Source of the DNA: Anaerolineaceae bacterium
GTDB lineage: Bacteria; Chloroflexota; Anaerolineae; Anaerolineales; Anaerolineaceae
Direction of reading: 5' to 3'
DNA length: 10,413 nt
Assembly (NCBI GenBank): GCA_027348305.1
Contig: DAIEPS010000052.1
Span: 1 to 10,413 of the forward strand
Position 1 is the first letter of the stretch; each line of letters starts with the position of its first letter. The notes under the pieces were generated by a model. The model saw only the letters and a program-made list of their open reading frames with translations. It was not told the DNA's origin and searched no databases. Positions 1 through 6,751 of the stretch are shown one piece after another. Position numbers and translations under genes: made by a program.

Positions 1-113
1 AGGGAACCGTCCATGGGTTCGAAATTGCAGAATCCAGTGAATTGGTTCATCAGATCCTCAGGAAAAGGATTGAAACCTTGAAGAAGGCCTTTGTTCCTGC
101 CAACATTTCTTGA
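1..113 (+). CDS. 3' end of an unrecognised protein-coding gene (partial)
   Basis: The third forward frame is open from the left edge (first whole codon at base 3) to a TGA at 111-113, giving 36 C-terminal residues. The tail reads as a plausible amphipathic helix (VHQILRKRIETLKKAF) ending in PANIS. Frame 1 also stays open for 26 codons, but its residues look less protein-like, and frame 2 closes early. I do not recognise the family from this fragment. The gene lies on the same strand as the nitroreductase gene but is separated from it by 115 AT-rich bases, so it is probably a separate transcription unit. Upstream sequence is needed to name it. Confidence 0.45.
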   Translation, partial: GTVHGFEIAESSELVHQILRKRIETLKKAFVPANIS

Positions 114-151
114 GGTTTGATTTATTTTTGTTGATCTTTTTCAGGTTCTCT

Positions 152-182
152 TTGTAAAGATATGAGATAATTTCACTATTAT
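152..182 (+). promoter_or_regulatory. Weak candidate promoter for the nitroreductase-GNAT-MBL run
   Basis: The 115-nt AT-rich gap before the nitroreductase gene holds a -10-like TATTAT at 177-182 (5 of 6 to consensus). A partial -35, TTGTAA at 152-157 (4 of 6), lies upstream with a 19-nt spacer, longer than the optimum. Another -10-like hexamer (GATAAT, 166-171) has no acceptable -35. This is only a motif match in AT-rich sequence. It is the best-placed candidate for driving the three downstream genes. Confidence 0.2.
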
Positions 183-228
183 TTTGCTTTTTACAGCCAC
201 CAAGAATTGAATCAGGAGAATCAAAAAC

Positions 229-729
229 ATGAATGCCATTTTCAACCGCCGAAGTATACGCAAATACACCAAGCAGGTCATTTCCGAAGAGACGATTGAA
301 AAACTCCTGAGGGCCGGCATGGCGGCGCCTTCCGCGGCCAACGAGCAGCCCTGGCATTTTATCGTGATCAAAGACAAAGAGATCCTGTCCGCGATCCCAA
401 AATTCCACCCCTATGCACAGATGCTCAGGGAGGCCGATTGCGCCATCGTAGTCTGCGGTGACCTCGTGCTGGAAACGAACAAGAACTTCTGGACGCAGGA
501 TTGCTCGGCAGCCACGGAAAATATACTCATTGAAGCCACGGACCTTGGATTGGGTTCAGTGTGGATCGGGGTTCATCCCGACCAGGATCGTGTAAAACCA
601 CTTCATGCGTTATTGGGCCTGCCCCAAACCGTGATCCCGCTGTGTATCATTTCGCTTGGGTACCCGACCGAGATCAAAGCACCCGTCGATCGTTTTAACC
701 CGTCAAGAATCCATCGAGACAGGTGGTAG
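229..729 (+). CDS. Nitroreductase family protein (FMN-dependent oxidoreductase)
   Basis: This 166-aa protein matches the short form of the nitroreductase/FMN-reductase fold, normally an obligate dimer that binds FMN at the subunit interface and uses NAD(P)H to reduce nitro compounds, quinones or flavins. The N-terminal NRRSIRKY (residues 6-13) is the classic FMN-phosphate contact segment. APSAANEQPWHF (33-44) is the second family signature, and LGLGSVWIG (107-114 region) is the Gly-rich flavin-proximal strand. The C-terminus ends in a typical basic-aromatic HRDRW. The ATG at 229 follows an AGGAGA at 214-219, about 9 nt upstream. No signal peptide is present, so it is cytoplasmic. The substrate cannot be read from sequence. 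It is followed after 12 nt by the GNAT gene and is likely co-transcribed with it. Confidence 0.92.
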   Translation: MNAIFNRRSIRKYTKQVISEETIEKLLRAGMAAPSAANEQPWHFIVIKDKEILSAIPKFHPYAQMLREADCAIVVCGDLVLETNKNFWTQDCSAATENILIEATDLGLGSVWIGVHPDQDRVKPLHALLGLPQTVIPLCIISLGYPTEIKAPVDRFNPSRIHRDRW

Positions 730-741
730 AGTGGTCGTTGG

Positions 742-1290
742 ATGAATCAATTTGAGACTATCAAAACAGACAGACTACTGATCGGCGTGCTCGGCCTCGA
801 AGACAAGGAAATTTTTCAGGCTTACCGGTCCAGACCAGAAGTATGTCAATTCCAAACATGGGAACCCCCAAGCCTTCAAGAAGTTGAAGATTTCATCCGC
901 AAGAATTTGTCGGTCATTCCAAACACGCCCAATGCCTGGCTGCAATTAGGTCTGCACCTGCCCGGCGGACTGCTGGTCGGCGACATTGGCCTGCATTTTC
1001 TGGAGGACGGCGCCCAGGCAGAAATAGGCTACACGCTCGCGCCTGAGCAGCAAGGACACGGCTACGCTTTTGAAGCTGTTGAGGCGATCCTGGGGTATCT
1101 GTTCGATCGATTAGCAAAACACCGTATTACAGCTTCAGTGGACCCTGAAAACTTCCGCTCCATTCACCTGCTTGAAAAGCTCGGATTCAGGAAGGAAGGG
1201 CATTTCAAACAAAGCATCCTTATCCGCGGCGAATGGTGCGATGATATTATCTACGCCATGCTTCAGGAGGAATGGAAAGCCAGGAGGTAA
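742..1290 (+). CDS. GNAT family N-acetyltransferase, RimJ/RimL type
   Basis: This 182-aa protein has the GNAT fold of the RimJ/RimL (Acetyltransf_3) group. These enzymes move an acetyl group from acetyl-CoA to an amine such as a protein N-terminus, an antibiotic or a small metabolite. The N-terminal TDRLLI (residues 9-14) is the usual first strand of this group. EIGYTLAPEQQGHGYA (94-109) holds the acetyl-CoA pyrophosphate-binding Q-x-G-x-G/A loop. DPENFRSIHLLEKLGF (134-149) is motif B, with the conserved Asn137 and Ser140. Length is normal for the family. The ATG at 742 comes 12 nt after the nitroreductase stop with only a weak upstream GTTGG, so translation may be coupled. The last codons contain the Shine-Dalgarno of the next gene. 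The acceptor substrate is unknown. Confidence 0.9.
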   Translation: MNQFETIKTDRLLIGVLGLEDKEIFQAYRSRPEVCQFQTWEPPSLQEVEDFIRKNLSVIPNTPNAWLQLGLHLPGGLLVGDIGLHFLEDGAQAEIGYTLAPEQQGHGYAFEAVEAILGYLFDRLAKHRITASVDPENFRSIHLLEKLGFRKEGHFKQSILIRGEWCDDIIYAMLQEEWKARR

Positions 1291-1293
1291 ACC

Positions 1294-2172
1294 ATGTACG
1301 AACTCAACCAGGTGGGCAAAAAAACATACTACATCGAGTCCCCGGCCAAGATGGGAATTTACAGAATAAATCAAACTGAAGTCTGCCTGATCGACAGCGG
1401 CAACGACAAGGATGCAGGCCGCAAGGTCCAGGGCATATTGGCCGACCAAGGCTGGACGTTGAAATTCATCCTCAACACCCACTCCAACGCGGACCACGTC
1501 GGCGGCAACGCCGTTCTACAGCAGCGCCTGAACGCGCCCGCCTATACCAGCGGCGTCGAAGCCTGTTTCAACCGCTTTCCCATTTTGGAGCCCTCGTTTC
1601 TCTACGGCGGTTATCCAGTCAAGGAACTGCGCAACAAATTCCTGATGGCGCAGCCTTCATCAGCAAACGAGCTTGACAGCTTCACGCTTCCGCAGGGGCT
1701 CGAGATCCTGCCGCTCGAAGGGCATTACTTCGGCATGTTCGGTGTCAAAACGGAGGATGAGGTCTGGTTCCTCGCCGACTGCATGATGGGCGAGAACATC
1801 CTGCAAAAATATCACGTTTCTTTCATCTATGACGTGGCGGCTTACCTGGCCACGCTGGATAAAGTGGAGAAACTCGAGGGCAAGTGGTTCATCCCTGCCC
1901 ACGCAGCGGCCTGCCAGGATATCAAGCCGCTGGCAGCAGCCAACCGCAAAAAGGTATTGGAAATTTCAGAAAACCTGCTCGCCTGGTGCCGGGAACCAAA
2001 GCGCTTTGAAGACGTCTTAAAAATGACATTCGATCATTACCAACTCGGCATGGACTGGAACCAATACGTGCTGGTGGGTAGCACCATCCGTTCATACCTG
2101 GCCTACCTGCACGACGAGAGCAAGATGCAAGCTGCTTTTATAGACAACAACCTCTTATGGCAAAGCGTTTAA
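1294..2172 (+). CDS. MBL-fold metallo-hydrolase with variant HxNxDH motif
   Basis: This 292-aa protein has the metallo-beta-lactamase fold of glyoxalase II-like hydrolases. Visible metal-site residues are THSNADHVGG (His63, Asn65, Asp67, His68), His144 in EGHYFG, Asp162 in LADC and His203 in IPAHA. The canonical HxHxDH motif is changed at its second His to Asn, so one ligand of the first metal site is replaced while the second site is intact. From memory, THSNADH-type sequences occur in a subgroup of uncharacterised bacterial MBL proteins, so this is probably natural rather than decay. The ATG at 1294 is preceded by a perfect AGGAGG at 1282-1287, inside the end of the GNAT gene, which supports co-translation. 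No signal peptide is seen. The C-terminal 70 residues form a helical extension of unknown role. The substrate is unknown. Confidence 0.88.
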   Translation: MYELNQVGKKTYYIESPAKMGIYRINQTEVCLIDSGNDKDAGRKVQGILADQGWTLKFILNTHSNADHVGGNAVLQQRLNAPAYTSGVEACFNRFPILEPSFLYGGYPVKELRNKFLMAQPSSANELDSFTLPQGLEILPLEGHYFGMFGVKTEDEVWFLADCMMGENILQKYHVSFIYDVAAYLATLDKVEKLEGKWFIPAHAAACQDIKPLAAANRKKVLEISENLLAWCREPKRFEDVLKMTFDHYQLGMDWNQYVLVGSTIRSYLAYLHDESKMQAAFIDNNLLWQSV

Positions 2173-2193
2173 TGTTTGCCGCTTGAACACAGC

Positions 2194-2199
2194 TATAAT
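2194..2199 (+). promoter_or_regulatory. Candidate -10 element upstream of the lipoprotein gene
   Basis: A perfect TATAAT lies 80 nt before the lipoprotein start codon, in the 107-nt gap after the MBL gene. No good -35 hexamer sits at the normal distance, as bases 2171-2176 are AATGTT. The element is therefore either activator-dependent or a chance match. No terminator hairpin is visible for the upstream three-gene run, so read-through into the lipoprotein gene is also possible. Confidence 0.3.
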
Positions 2200-2251
2200 T
2201 CTCGTATGAACCTTGCAACGTTAATCCATGGTTCTTTTGTATTCGGATGAA

Positions 2252-2266
2252 AATGGTTCAACCATT
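2252..2266. repeat. Short perfect inverted repeat before the lipoprotein ribosome-binding site
   Basis: AATGGTT-C-AACCATT is a perfect 7-bp inverted repeat with a single central base. It ends 4 nt before the Shine-Dalgarno (GGAGG, 2271-2275) of the lipoprotein gene. Part of it (ATGGTTC) also occurs directly at 2228-2234. The one-base centre makes a stable RNA hairpin unlikely, so a small DNA operator is the better guess. A chance palindrome of this size is also plausible. Confidence 0.3.
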
Positions 2267-2279
2267 AAGTGGAGGAAGT

Positions 2280-3257
2280 ATGAAAAAGACCACAATGCTA
2301 ATATCCAGTTTATTGATCAGTGTGCTGCTCTTGTCAGCCTGCAATTTACCTTTCGGTTATACGATCACATCGACAAATGTGGAGGGCACCCCCAACGCCA
2401 CCCTGACCGCCTTGTTTGATACCAGCCACAACATCCCGGCAACCATCACCCCACCCTTGATTGCCACCAGCACAGCCTTTCTGCCCACCCTGGAGCCCGC
2501 TACGGCCACCCCTGAACCCACGCAAACCCTTGAGCCCGCAACACAAACACCTGTGGTGATTGTGGTCACTGCAACGACAGCCCCAACTTCAGCACCAGCA
2601 GCCAGGGGCAATGCGCAGCTCTATGCAAATTACCTCAGCACTGCACCCGTACAGGACGGAACCTACGCCGATTGGGTGGATAAAACCAATAAATACACCA
2701 TGCCCTATTTTGCCTGGGGTCAGGCAAACTGGGTTAACCACGCAGACCTTGAAGGTGCCTTCGCAGTCGCCTGGGATAACACCAACCTATATATAGGTTT
2801 TAAGATCACGGACGACATCTACAACCAGCCTTACGCCGGCGGAGACATCTACAACGGCGATGCAGTGGAAGTTTTGCTTGATACCGATCTATTGGGTGAT
2901 TTCTACACGACCAAACTCACCTCTGATGATTATCAGTTGGGTCTCTCTGCGGGCAGCAAAGACGGATCGATATCTTCAGGCGCCTACCTGTGGTATCCGT
3001 CCAACGTGGCAGGCAAGCGCAGCCAGGTGACGGTGACCAAGACCTTTGAATCGGACAACGTTTACCGCATAGAAGCGGCCATCCCCTGGTCGATGTACGG
3101 CATCACCCCTTACGCCGGCATGCGTTTGGGTTTCGCGGTCAACGTGGATGACAACGACAATGTCACCAGTTACAAGAAGATGACCATGCTTTCAAGCGCT
3201 TCTGGGCTATTAGTTCAAAATCCCACCACCTGGGGTGAACTGGTGCTGGTGAAGTAG
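2280..3257 (+). CDS. Secreted lipoprotein with Thr/Pro linker and CBM9-like carbohydrate-binding domain
   Basis: This protein has 325 aa from the ATG at 2280, which follows GGAGG at 2271-2275; an upstream in-frame ATG at 2247 lacks such a site and would bury the signal peptide. Residues 1-20 form a lipoprotein signal peptide ending in the lipobox LSAC, with Cys21 as the lipidated residue. Residues about 45-108 are a low-complexity Thr/Pro/Ala linker. Residues about 112-325 form a beta-rich module with GTYADW near the start, then FAVAWDNTNLYIGFKITDD, GDAVEVLLDTD, and a closing EAAIPWSMYG. This is the pattern of family 9 carbohydrate-binding modules (DOMON-like). No catalytic domain is present. 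It is probably a surface sugar- or cell-wall-binding lipoprotein; the ligand is unknown. The gene appears monocistronic, ending at a terminator 18 nt downstream. Confidence 0.85.
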   Translation: MKKTTMLISSLLISVLLLSACNLPFGYTITSTNVEGTPNATLTALFDTSHNIPATITPPLIATSTAFLPTLEPATATPEPTQTLEPATQTPVVIVVTATTAPTSAPAARGNAQLYANYLSTAPVQDGTYADWVDKTNKYTMPYFAWGQANWVNHADLEGAFAVAWDNTNLYIGFKITDDIYNQPYAGGDIYNGDAVEVLLDTDLLGDFYTTKLTSDDYQLGLSAGSKDGSISSGAYLWYPSNVAGKRSQVTVTKTFESDNVYRIEAAIPWSMYGITPYAGMRLGFAVNVDDNDNVTSYKKMTMLSSASGLLVQNPTTWGELVLVK

Positions 3258-3274
3258 ATAAAACCTGGTTAAGT

Positions 3275-3305
3275 AAAAAGAGCTGCCAATAATGCAGCTC
3301 TTTTT
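3275..3305. terminator. Bidirectional Rho-independent terminator between convergent genes
   Basis: This is a perfect 12-bp inverted repeat: AAAAAGAGCTGC (3275-3286), a 7-nt loop, and GCAGCTCTTTTT (3294-3305). Because the stem flanks are A5/T5, the transcript from either strand forms a hairpin ending in a U run. It sits between the stop of the lipoprotein gene (+) and the stop of the AraC-family gene (-), so it can serve both. Confidence 0.9.
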
Positions 3306-3316
3306 GTTTACCAAGA

Positions 3317-4030
3317 TCATAAATCTTCAATTTCGATTCCGGATAACACCAACTTACTTGGACTGACGTTGAAATAGGCGCTAACCACTTTTGAAAAGTA
3401 CGACAGACTGTTGTATCCCAGCATTTCGGCAATTTGCGAGACAGTGTAATGCGTATTCAACAATAATTTCCTAGCTTCTTCCATTTTTTGTGTACGCACG
3501 TAATGAGTAAGGTTCATGCCGACTTCGGTTTTAAAGAGGTAAGACAAATAGGTGGGATGCAGCTTTACCTCCGCGGCAATGGTCTCAAGCCTGCAGGGTT
3601 CGTAAAGATGATTATAGACATATCGGATGACCCGCTGAATGGGAAGTGAATAGGTTTTACTCATACCTTGCTGCACCAGGTCATGGTAATTGGTCAGCAG
3701 ATCTTTGACAAGAGCTCGGGCCTGGTCGGAATCTTCCAGTTTTTCAATTTCATTTATGTAATAATCACTCAAAACAAAACAACGACGATCATCCGCGCCG
3801 ATATCTGCGGCATAGCGGCAGGTGACTGCCACGAGGCAGATGAGTGAATTCTTGGTTGAACGCAGTGGTTGCGGGGCAAGGACAAATTGCGTTGAAGAAT
3901 ACGCCTCGAGGATTTGTAGATCACCCTTCAGCAAACGTCCGATCAGGTTGCGTTCCTCTTCACGGGAATAGTGCTCATACCCCGAGATCAGTATATTTTT
4001 CATCTCGCGTTTGGCTTGAAGTTTTGGCAT
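3317..4030 (-). CDS. AraC family transcriptional regulator
   Basis: This protein has 237 aa from the ATG at 4030. That start has AAGGG (4040-4036) 5 nt upstream; an in-frame GTG at 4036 overlaps this site and is less likely. The C-terminal ~100 residues form an AraC/XylS DNA-binding domain with two helix-turn-helix units. The first is around residues 147-168 (LETIAAEVKLHPTYLSYLFK), the second around 197-218 (VSQIAEMLGYNSLSYFSKVV). The consensus tail PSK follows. The N-terminal ~125 residues are helical and carry the PLRSTKN segment seen in AraC regulators of Firmicutes-type sugar genes; no phosphorylated receiver domain is seen. It is divergent from the beta-mannosidase gene and shares a 112-nt intergenic region holding a 20-bp-spaced direct repeat. 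It is therefore probably a mannoside-responsive regulator of that gene and possibly of itself. The effector is unknown. Confidence 0.93.
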   Translation of the reverse strand: MPKLQAKREMKNILISGYEHYSREEERNLIGRLLKGDLQILEAYSSTQFVLAPQPLRSTKNSLICLVAVTCRYAADIGADDRRCFVLSDYYINEIEKLEDSDQARALVKDLLTNYHDLVQQGMSKTYSLPIQRVIRYVYNHLYEPCRLETIAAEVKLHPTYLSYLFKTEVGMNLTHYVRTQKMEEARKLLLNTHYTVSQIAEMLGYNSLSYFSKVVSAYFNVSPSKLVLSGIEIEDL

Positions 4031-4036
4031 AGACAC

Positions 4037-4070
4037 CCTTGAATTATTACCAATAACCTTGATTTATTAC
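4037..4070. promoter_or_regulatory. Candidate AraC-type operator: 14-bp direct repeat, 20-bp period
   Basis: CCTTGAATTATTAC (4037-4050) and CCTTGATTTATTAC (4057-4070) match at 13 of 14 positions and start exactly 20 bp apart, about two helical turns on one DNA face. AraC-family proteins typically bind such same-orientation half-sites at close to this spacing. The array lies in the divergent intergenic region. The first half-site overlaps the Shine-Dalgarno of the AraC gene (autorepression is possible). The second lies just upstream of the -10 candidates for the mannosidase gene. Binding by the adjacent regulator is inferred, not shown. Confidence 0.6.
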
Positions 4071-4073
4071 AAC

Positions 4074-4098
4074 TATGATAACAGAAAAATGCTATGCT
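4074..4098 (+). promoter_or_regulatory. Candidate -10 elements of the beta-mannosidase promoter
   Basis: Two -10-like hexamers face the mannosidase gene: TATGAT at 4074-4079 (5 of 6 to consensus) and TATGCT at 4093-4098. Neither has a good -35 at 16-18 nt. If the second is used, the proximal direct-repeat half-site (4057-4070) would lie at about -48 to -35, the usual class II activator position for AraC-family proteins. That fits an activator-dependent promoter. The exact start site is unknown. Confidence 0.35.
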
Positions 4099-4142
4099 TC
4101 AAATTGTAAAAATCTGAACCCTGATAAAGCCGGAGATAAAAC

Positions 4143-6692
4143 ATGAAAACACTCGATTTGGCAGGAATGTGGCAGTTTCAAGAGGTTGGCAAAGACAAGA
4201 CCCTTGAAGGGCACCTCCCCGGCTGCAATTATCTGGACCTGATAAATGCCGGCGAAATCGAAGATCCGTTTTGGGGACAAAATGAAACGGCCGCCACCCA
4301 AATCGCGGAACGAGATTTTCTCTACTCAAGAAAATTTATGGTTGATGATGATCTTCTTCAGAGCGACCAGGTTGAACTCGTTGTCTCCGGGCTGGATACC
4401 CTGGCGGTTATAACACTGAATGGCACAGAAATCGCCAACTGTGACAACGCCCATCGCACTTATCGCCTGCCCATCAAACCGCAATTGGTGAAAGGCAAGA
4501 ATGAACTCTCGATCTATTTCAGCAGCCCGCTGCCATACATCAGGGCCAAGAATAAAGAAAATCCGCTATACACGATAGGCATGGCTGATAACGCTGCACA
4601 CATCCGCAAACCGCAGTGTCATTTTGGATGGGATTGGGGTCCTAATCTGGCACCAGTTGGGATTCACGGAAGCATCAAAATTGAAGGCTATAACCAGGCC
4701 AGGATAACCAACCTGGCGATTGAACAAAAGCATACCGGCGGACAGGTTGAACTGACAGTTTGCATAGATATTGATCGGTACGAAAATTTCTCAAAGCCAT
4801 TGGATCTGCGTTATTCACTGGTTGGTCCGGATGGATCAAAACAATTGAATATCGTGCCGCTGGTAAAAGAACACACCTGCTTTATCATCCGGGTGGAACA
4901 TCCAAAATTATGGTGGTGCAACGGACTTGGCGATCAGCCGCTTTACGAGTTGACCGTCGAATTGGTTGACGAAAAATATAAGAAAGAACCGCTGGATTCC
5001 TGGAAGCGAAAAATCGGATTGCGCACCATCCGCCTGGATAACACCGCGGACAAATGGGGCAGGAACTTCCGCTTTGTGGTGAATGATGTGCCGATCTTCG
5101 CCAAAGGCGGCGATTGGATCCCCTCTGATAGTTTTGTCACCCGCACCACCCGGGATGACCTGGATTTTTATATCAAGAGCGCCCGAGATGCCAACATGAA
5201 CATGCTGAGGGTTTGGGGCGGTGGATATTATGAATCAGATACTTTCTACGAATTATGCGATAGCTATGGCATTCTGGTCTGGCAGGATTTTGCCTTCGCT
5301 TGCGCGGAATATCCGCTGAATGACCCTGCTTTTCTGGAGAATGTAAAATTCGAAGTGATCGATAACATTCGCCGCCTGCGCCACCATGCCAGCCTGGCAC
5401 TTTGGTGCGGTAACAATGAAATAAAACTGATGAGTATGTCTTTTAAAAAACCCAAGCAGATCAGCCACGACGCTTTCTTTTATCATACACTGAAGGAGTG
5501 GGTAGCCGCTGAAGACAACCAGACTCCCTACTGGTCAAGCTCACCCTCCTCCAGCCTCCCTGAGATCAAAGCCAATTCACTTAACGACGGCGATACCCAT
5601 CTGTGGCATGTCTGGCACGGGTTACAACCGTTGGAGAGCTTCAGAAACTATCCCACCCGGTTCTGCTCTGAGTTTGGAGTGGAATCGCTGCCCAACATGC
5701 ACACCATCCGCAGTTTCACCGATGCCGAAAAACCGACTTTGTTTGATCCGGTGATGCAGCTTCATCAAAAATCAATTGGCGGCAACGAAAAGATGTTGTT
5801 CTATGTGCTGTCAAAATACCGCAATCCTTCCACGCTCGAAAGTTTCATCTACCTTTCACAGTTGATCCAATCTGAGACGGTACGAATGGCGACCGAGTTC
5901 TGGCGGCGCAATGTTGGCCGCTGCAATGGCGCGATCTACTGGCAGTACAACGACTGCTGGCCGGTAGCCTCATGGGCCGGGATTGACTATCAAAAACAGT
6001 ACAAGGCAGTTCAATACCGAGCCAGACACTTCAACAAGATGGTTTGCGTTTCTGCTGAAATGCATCAGCATGATGCGGATGTGTCGGTGATCAATGACCT
6101 GCCTGTTGGTTTTCTTGGCAGTTTAAATTGGCGATTGGTGGATTTTTCGGGCAACACCATCCATAGTGAAACCATCAAAGTAAGCATTGAGAAAAACTGT
6201 GCTTCGAAAGTTGAAACCATTTCATTCAAGCAATACCTTGGAGACTTCAATAAACAGGATGCTGCGCTAATTCTGGAATTGATGGATCTTGAAGACAAGA
6301 TCATCTCATCACAATCCAATTTGCTTGTACCGGATAAAGAAGCCTCATTGCGAAAACCCAACCTGAAAACCTCTGTATCAGTGGTTGGCAAGGAAGCAAC
6401 CTTAACCATCACCGCAGATACATTCACCCGGTTCGCCTACGTGGAAATTGATGGTGTACATACTCCGCTTTCAGATAACTTTATCGACATCGAAGGCGGC
6501 AAATCTGTTCACCTGACTTTCGCAGTGCCTGAAGGTAGGAATAGTTCTGATCTCGAAAAAGGCATCCGCATCCTATCCATGGCCGATGTGGATTTCACCG
6601 GCACGTTGCTGCAAGATAAGCTGTGGCGGTTGAAGACCCGCTTTTCGAAAAACAATTTGATCTTCTGGTTCGTGTTCAAATTTTTGATATAA
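4143..6692 (+). CDS. Beta-mannosidase, glycoside hydrolase family 2
   Basis: This 849-aa enzyme is expected to release terminal beta-D-mannose from manno-oligosaccharides or glycan cores by a retaining mechanism. Domains are an N-terminal GH2 sugar-binding sandwich (about 1-180), an Ig-like domain (about 185-295), the catalytic TIM barrel (about 300-600), and C-terminal beta domains. The mannosidase-specific IRKPQCHFGWDWGP segment (154-167) separates it from beta-galactosidases and glucuronidases. KGGDWIPSDS (321-330) and RVWGGGYYE (356-364) line the active site. Glu426 in WCGNNE is the expected acid/base and Glu510 in CSEFG the nucleophile. The ATG at 4143 follows GGAG (4132-4135) by 7 nt. 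No signal peptide is seen, so it acts in the cytoplasm on imported sugars. The last 12 residues are strikingly hydrophobic. The divergent AraC gene probably regulates it. Confidence 0.95.
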   Translation: MKTLDLAGMWQFQEVGKDKTLEGHLPGCNYLDLINAGEIEDPFWGQNETAATQIAERDFLYSRKFMVDDDLLQSDQVELVVSGLDTLAVITLNGTEIANCDNAHRTYRLPIKPQLVKGKNELSIYFSSPLPYIRAKNKENPLYTIGMADNAAHIRKPQCHFGWDWGPNLAPVGIHGSIKIEGYNQARITNLAIEQKHTGGQVELTVCIDIDRYENFSKPLDLRYSLVGPDGSKQLNIVPLVKEHTCFIIRVEHPKLWWCNGLGDQPLYELTVELVDEKYKKEPLDSWKRKIGLRTIRLDNTADKWGRNFRFVVNDVPIFAKGGDWIPSDSFVTRTTRDDLDFYIKSARDANMNMLRVWGGGYYESDTFYELCDSYGILVWQDFAFACAEYPLNDPAFLENVKFEVIDNIRRLRHHASLALWCGNNEIKLMSMSFKKPKQISHDAFFYHTLKEWVAAEDNQTPYWSSSPSSSLPEIKANSLNDGDTHLWHVWHGLQPLESFRNYPTRFCSEFGVESLPNMHTIRSFTDAEKPTLFDPVMQLHQKSIGGNEKMLFYVLSKYRNPSTLESFIYLSQLIQSETVRMATEFWRRNVGRCNGAIYWQYNDCWPVASWAGIDYQKQYKAVQYRARHFNKMVCVSAEMHQHDADVSVINDLPVGFLGSLNWRLVDFSGNTIHSETIKVSIEKNCASKVETISFKQYLGDFNKQDAALILELMDLEDKIISSQSNLLVPDKEASLRKPNLKTSVSVVGKEATLTITADTFTRFAYVEIDGVHTPLSDNFIDIEGGKSVHLTFAVPEGRNSSDLEKGIRILSMADVDFTGTLLQDKLWRLKTRFSKNNLIFWFVFKFLI

Positions 6693-6708
6693 AGAAATCA
6701 CATAATAT

Positions 6709-6743
6709 TAGGCCCCCGCAGATTTGGAATCTGCGGGGGCCTA
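6709..6743. terminator. Strong hairpin between convergent mannosidase and thioredoxin-TPR genes
   Basis: This is a perfect 16-bp inverted repeat, TAGGCCCCCGCAGATT (6709-6724), with a TGG loop and its complement at 6728-6743. The stem is very GC-rich. Neither side has a clean T-run after the stem, so it is not a textbook intrinsic terminator. Its position, 16 nt after the mannosidase stop and 8 nt from the end of the convergent gene, fits a shared transcription barrier or mRNA 3'-end stabiliser. Confidence 0.75.
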
Positions 6744-6751
6744 TTCTGTGT

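Noticed and set aside
58..408. Minus-strand frames across the start of the nitroreductase gene
   Set aside because: They cross an AT-rich intergenic region and lie antisense to the well-supported nitroreductase N-terminus.
2247..2279. Upstream ATG at 2247 for the lipoprotein
   Set aside because: It lacks a ribosome-binding site, while the ATG at 2280 follows GGAGG directly and starts a standard lipoprotein signal peptide (MKK...LSAC).
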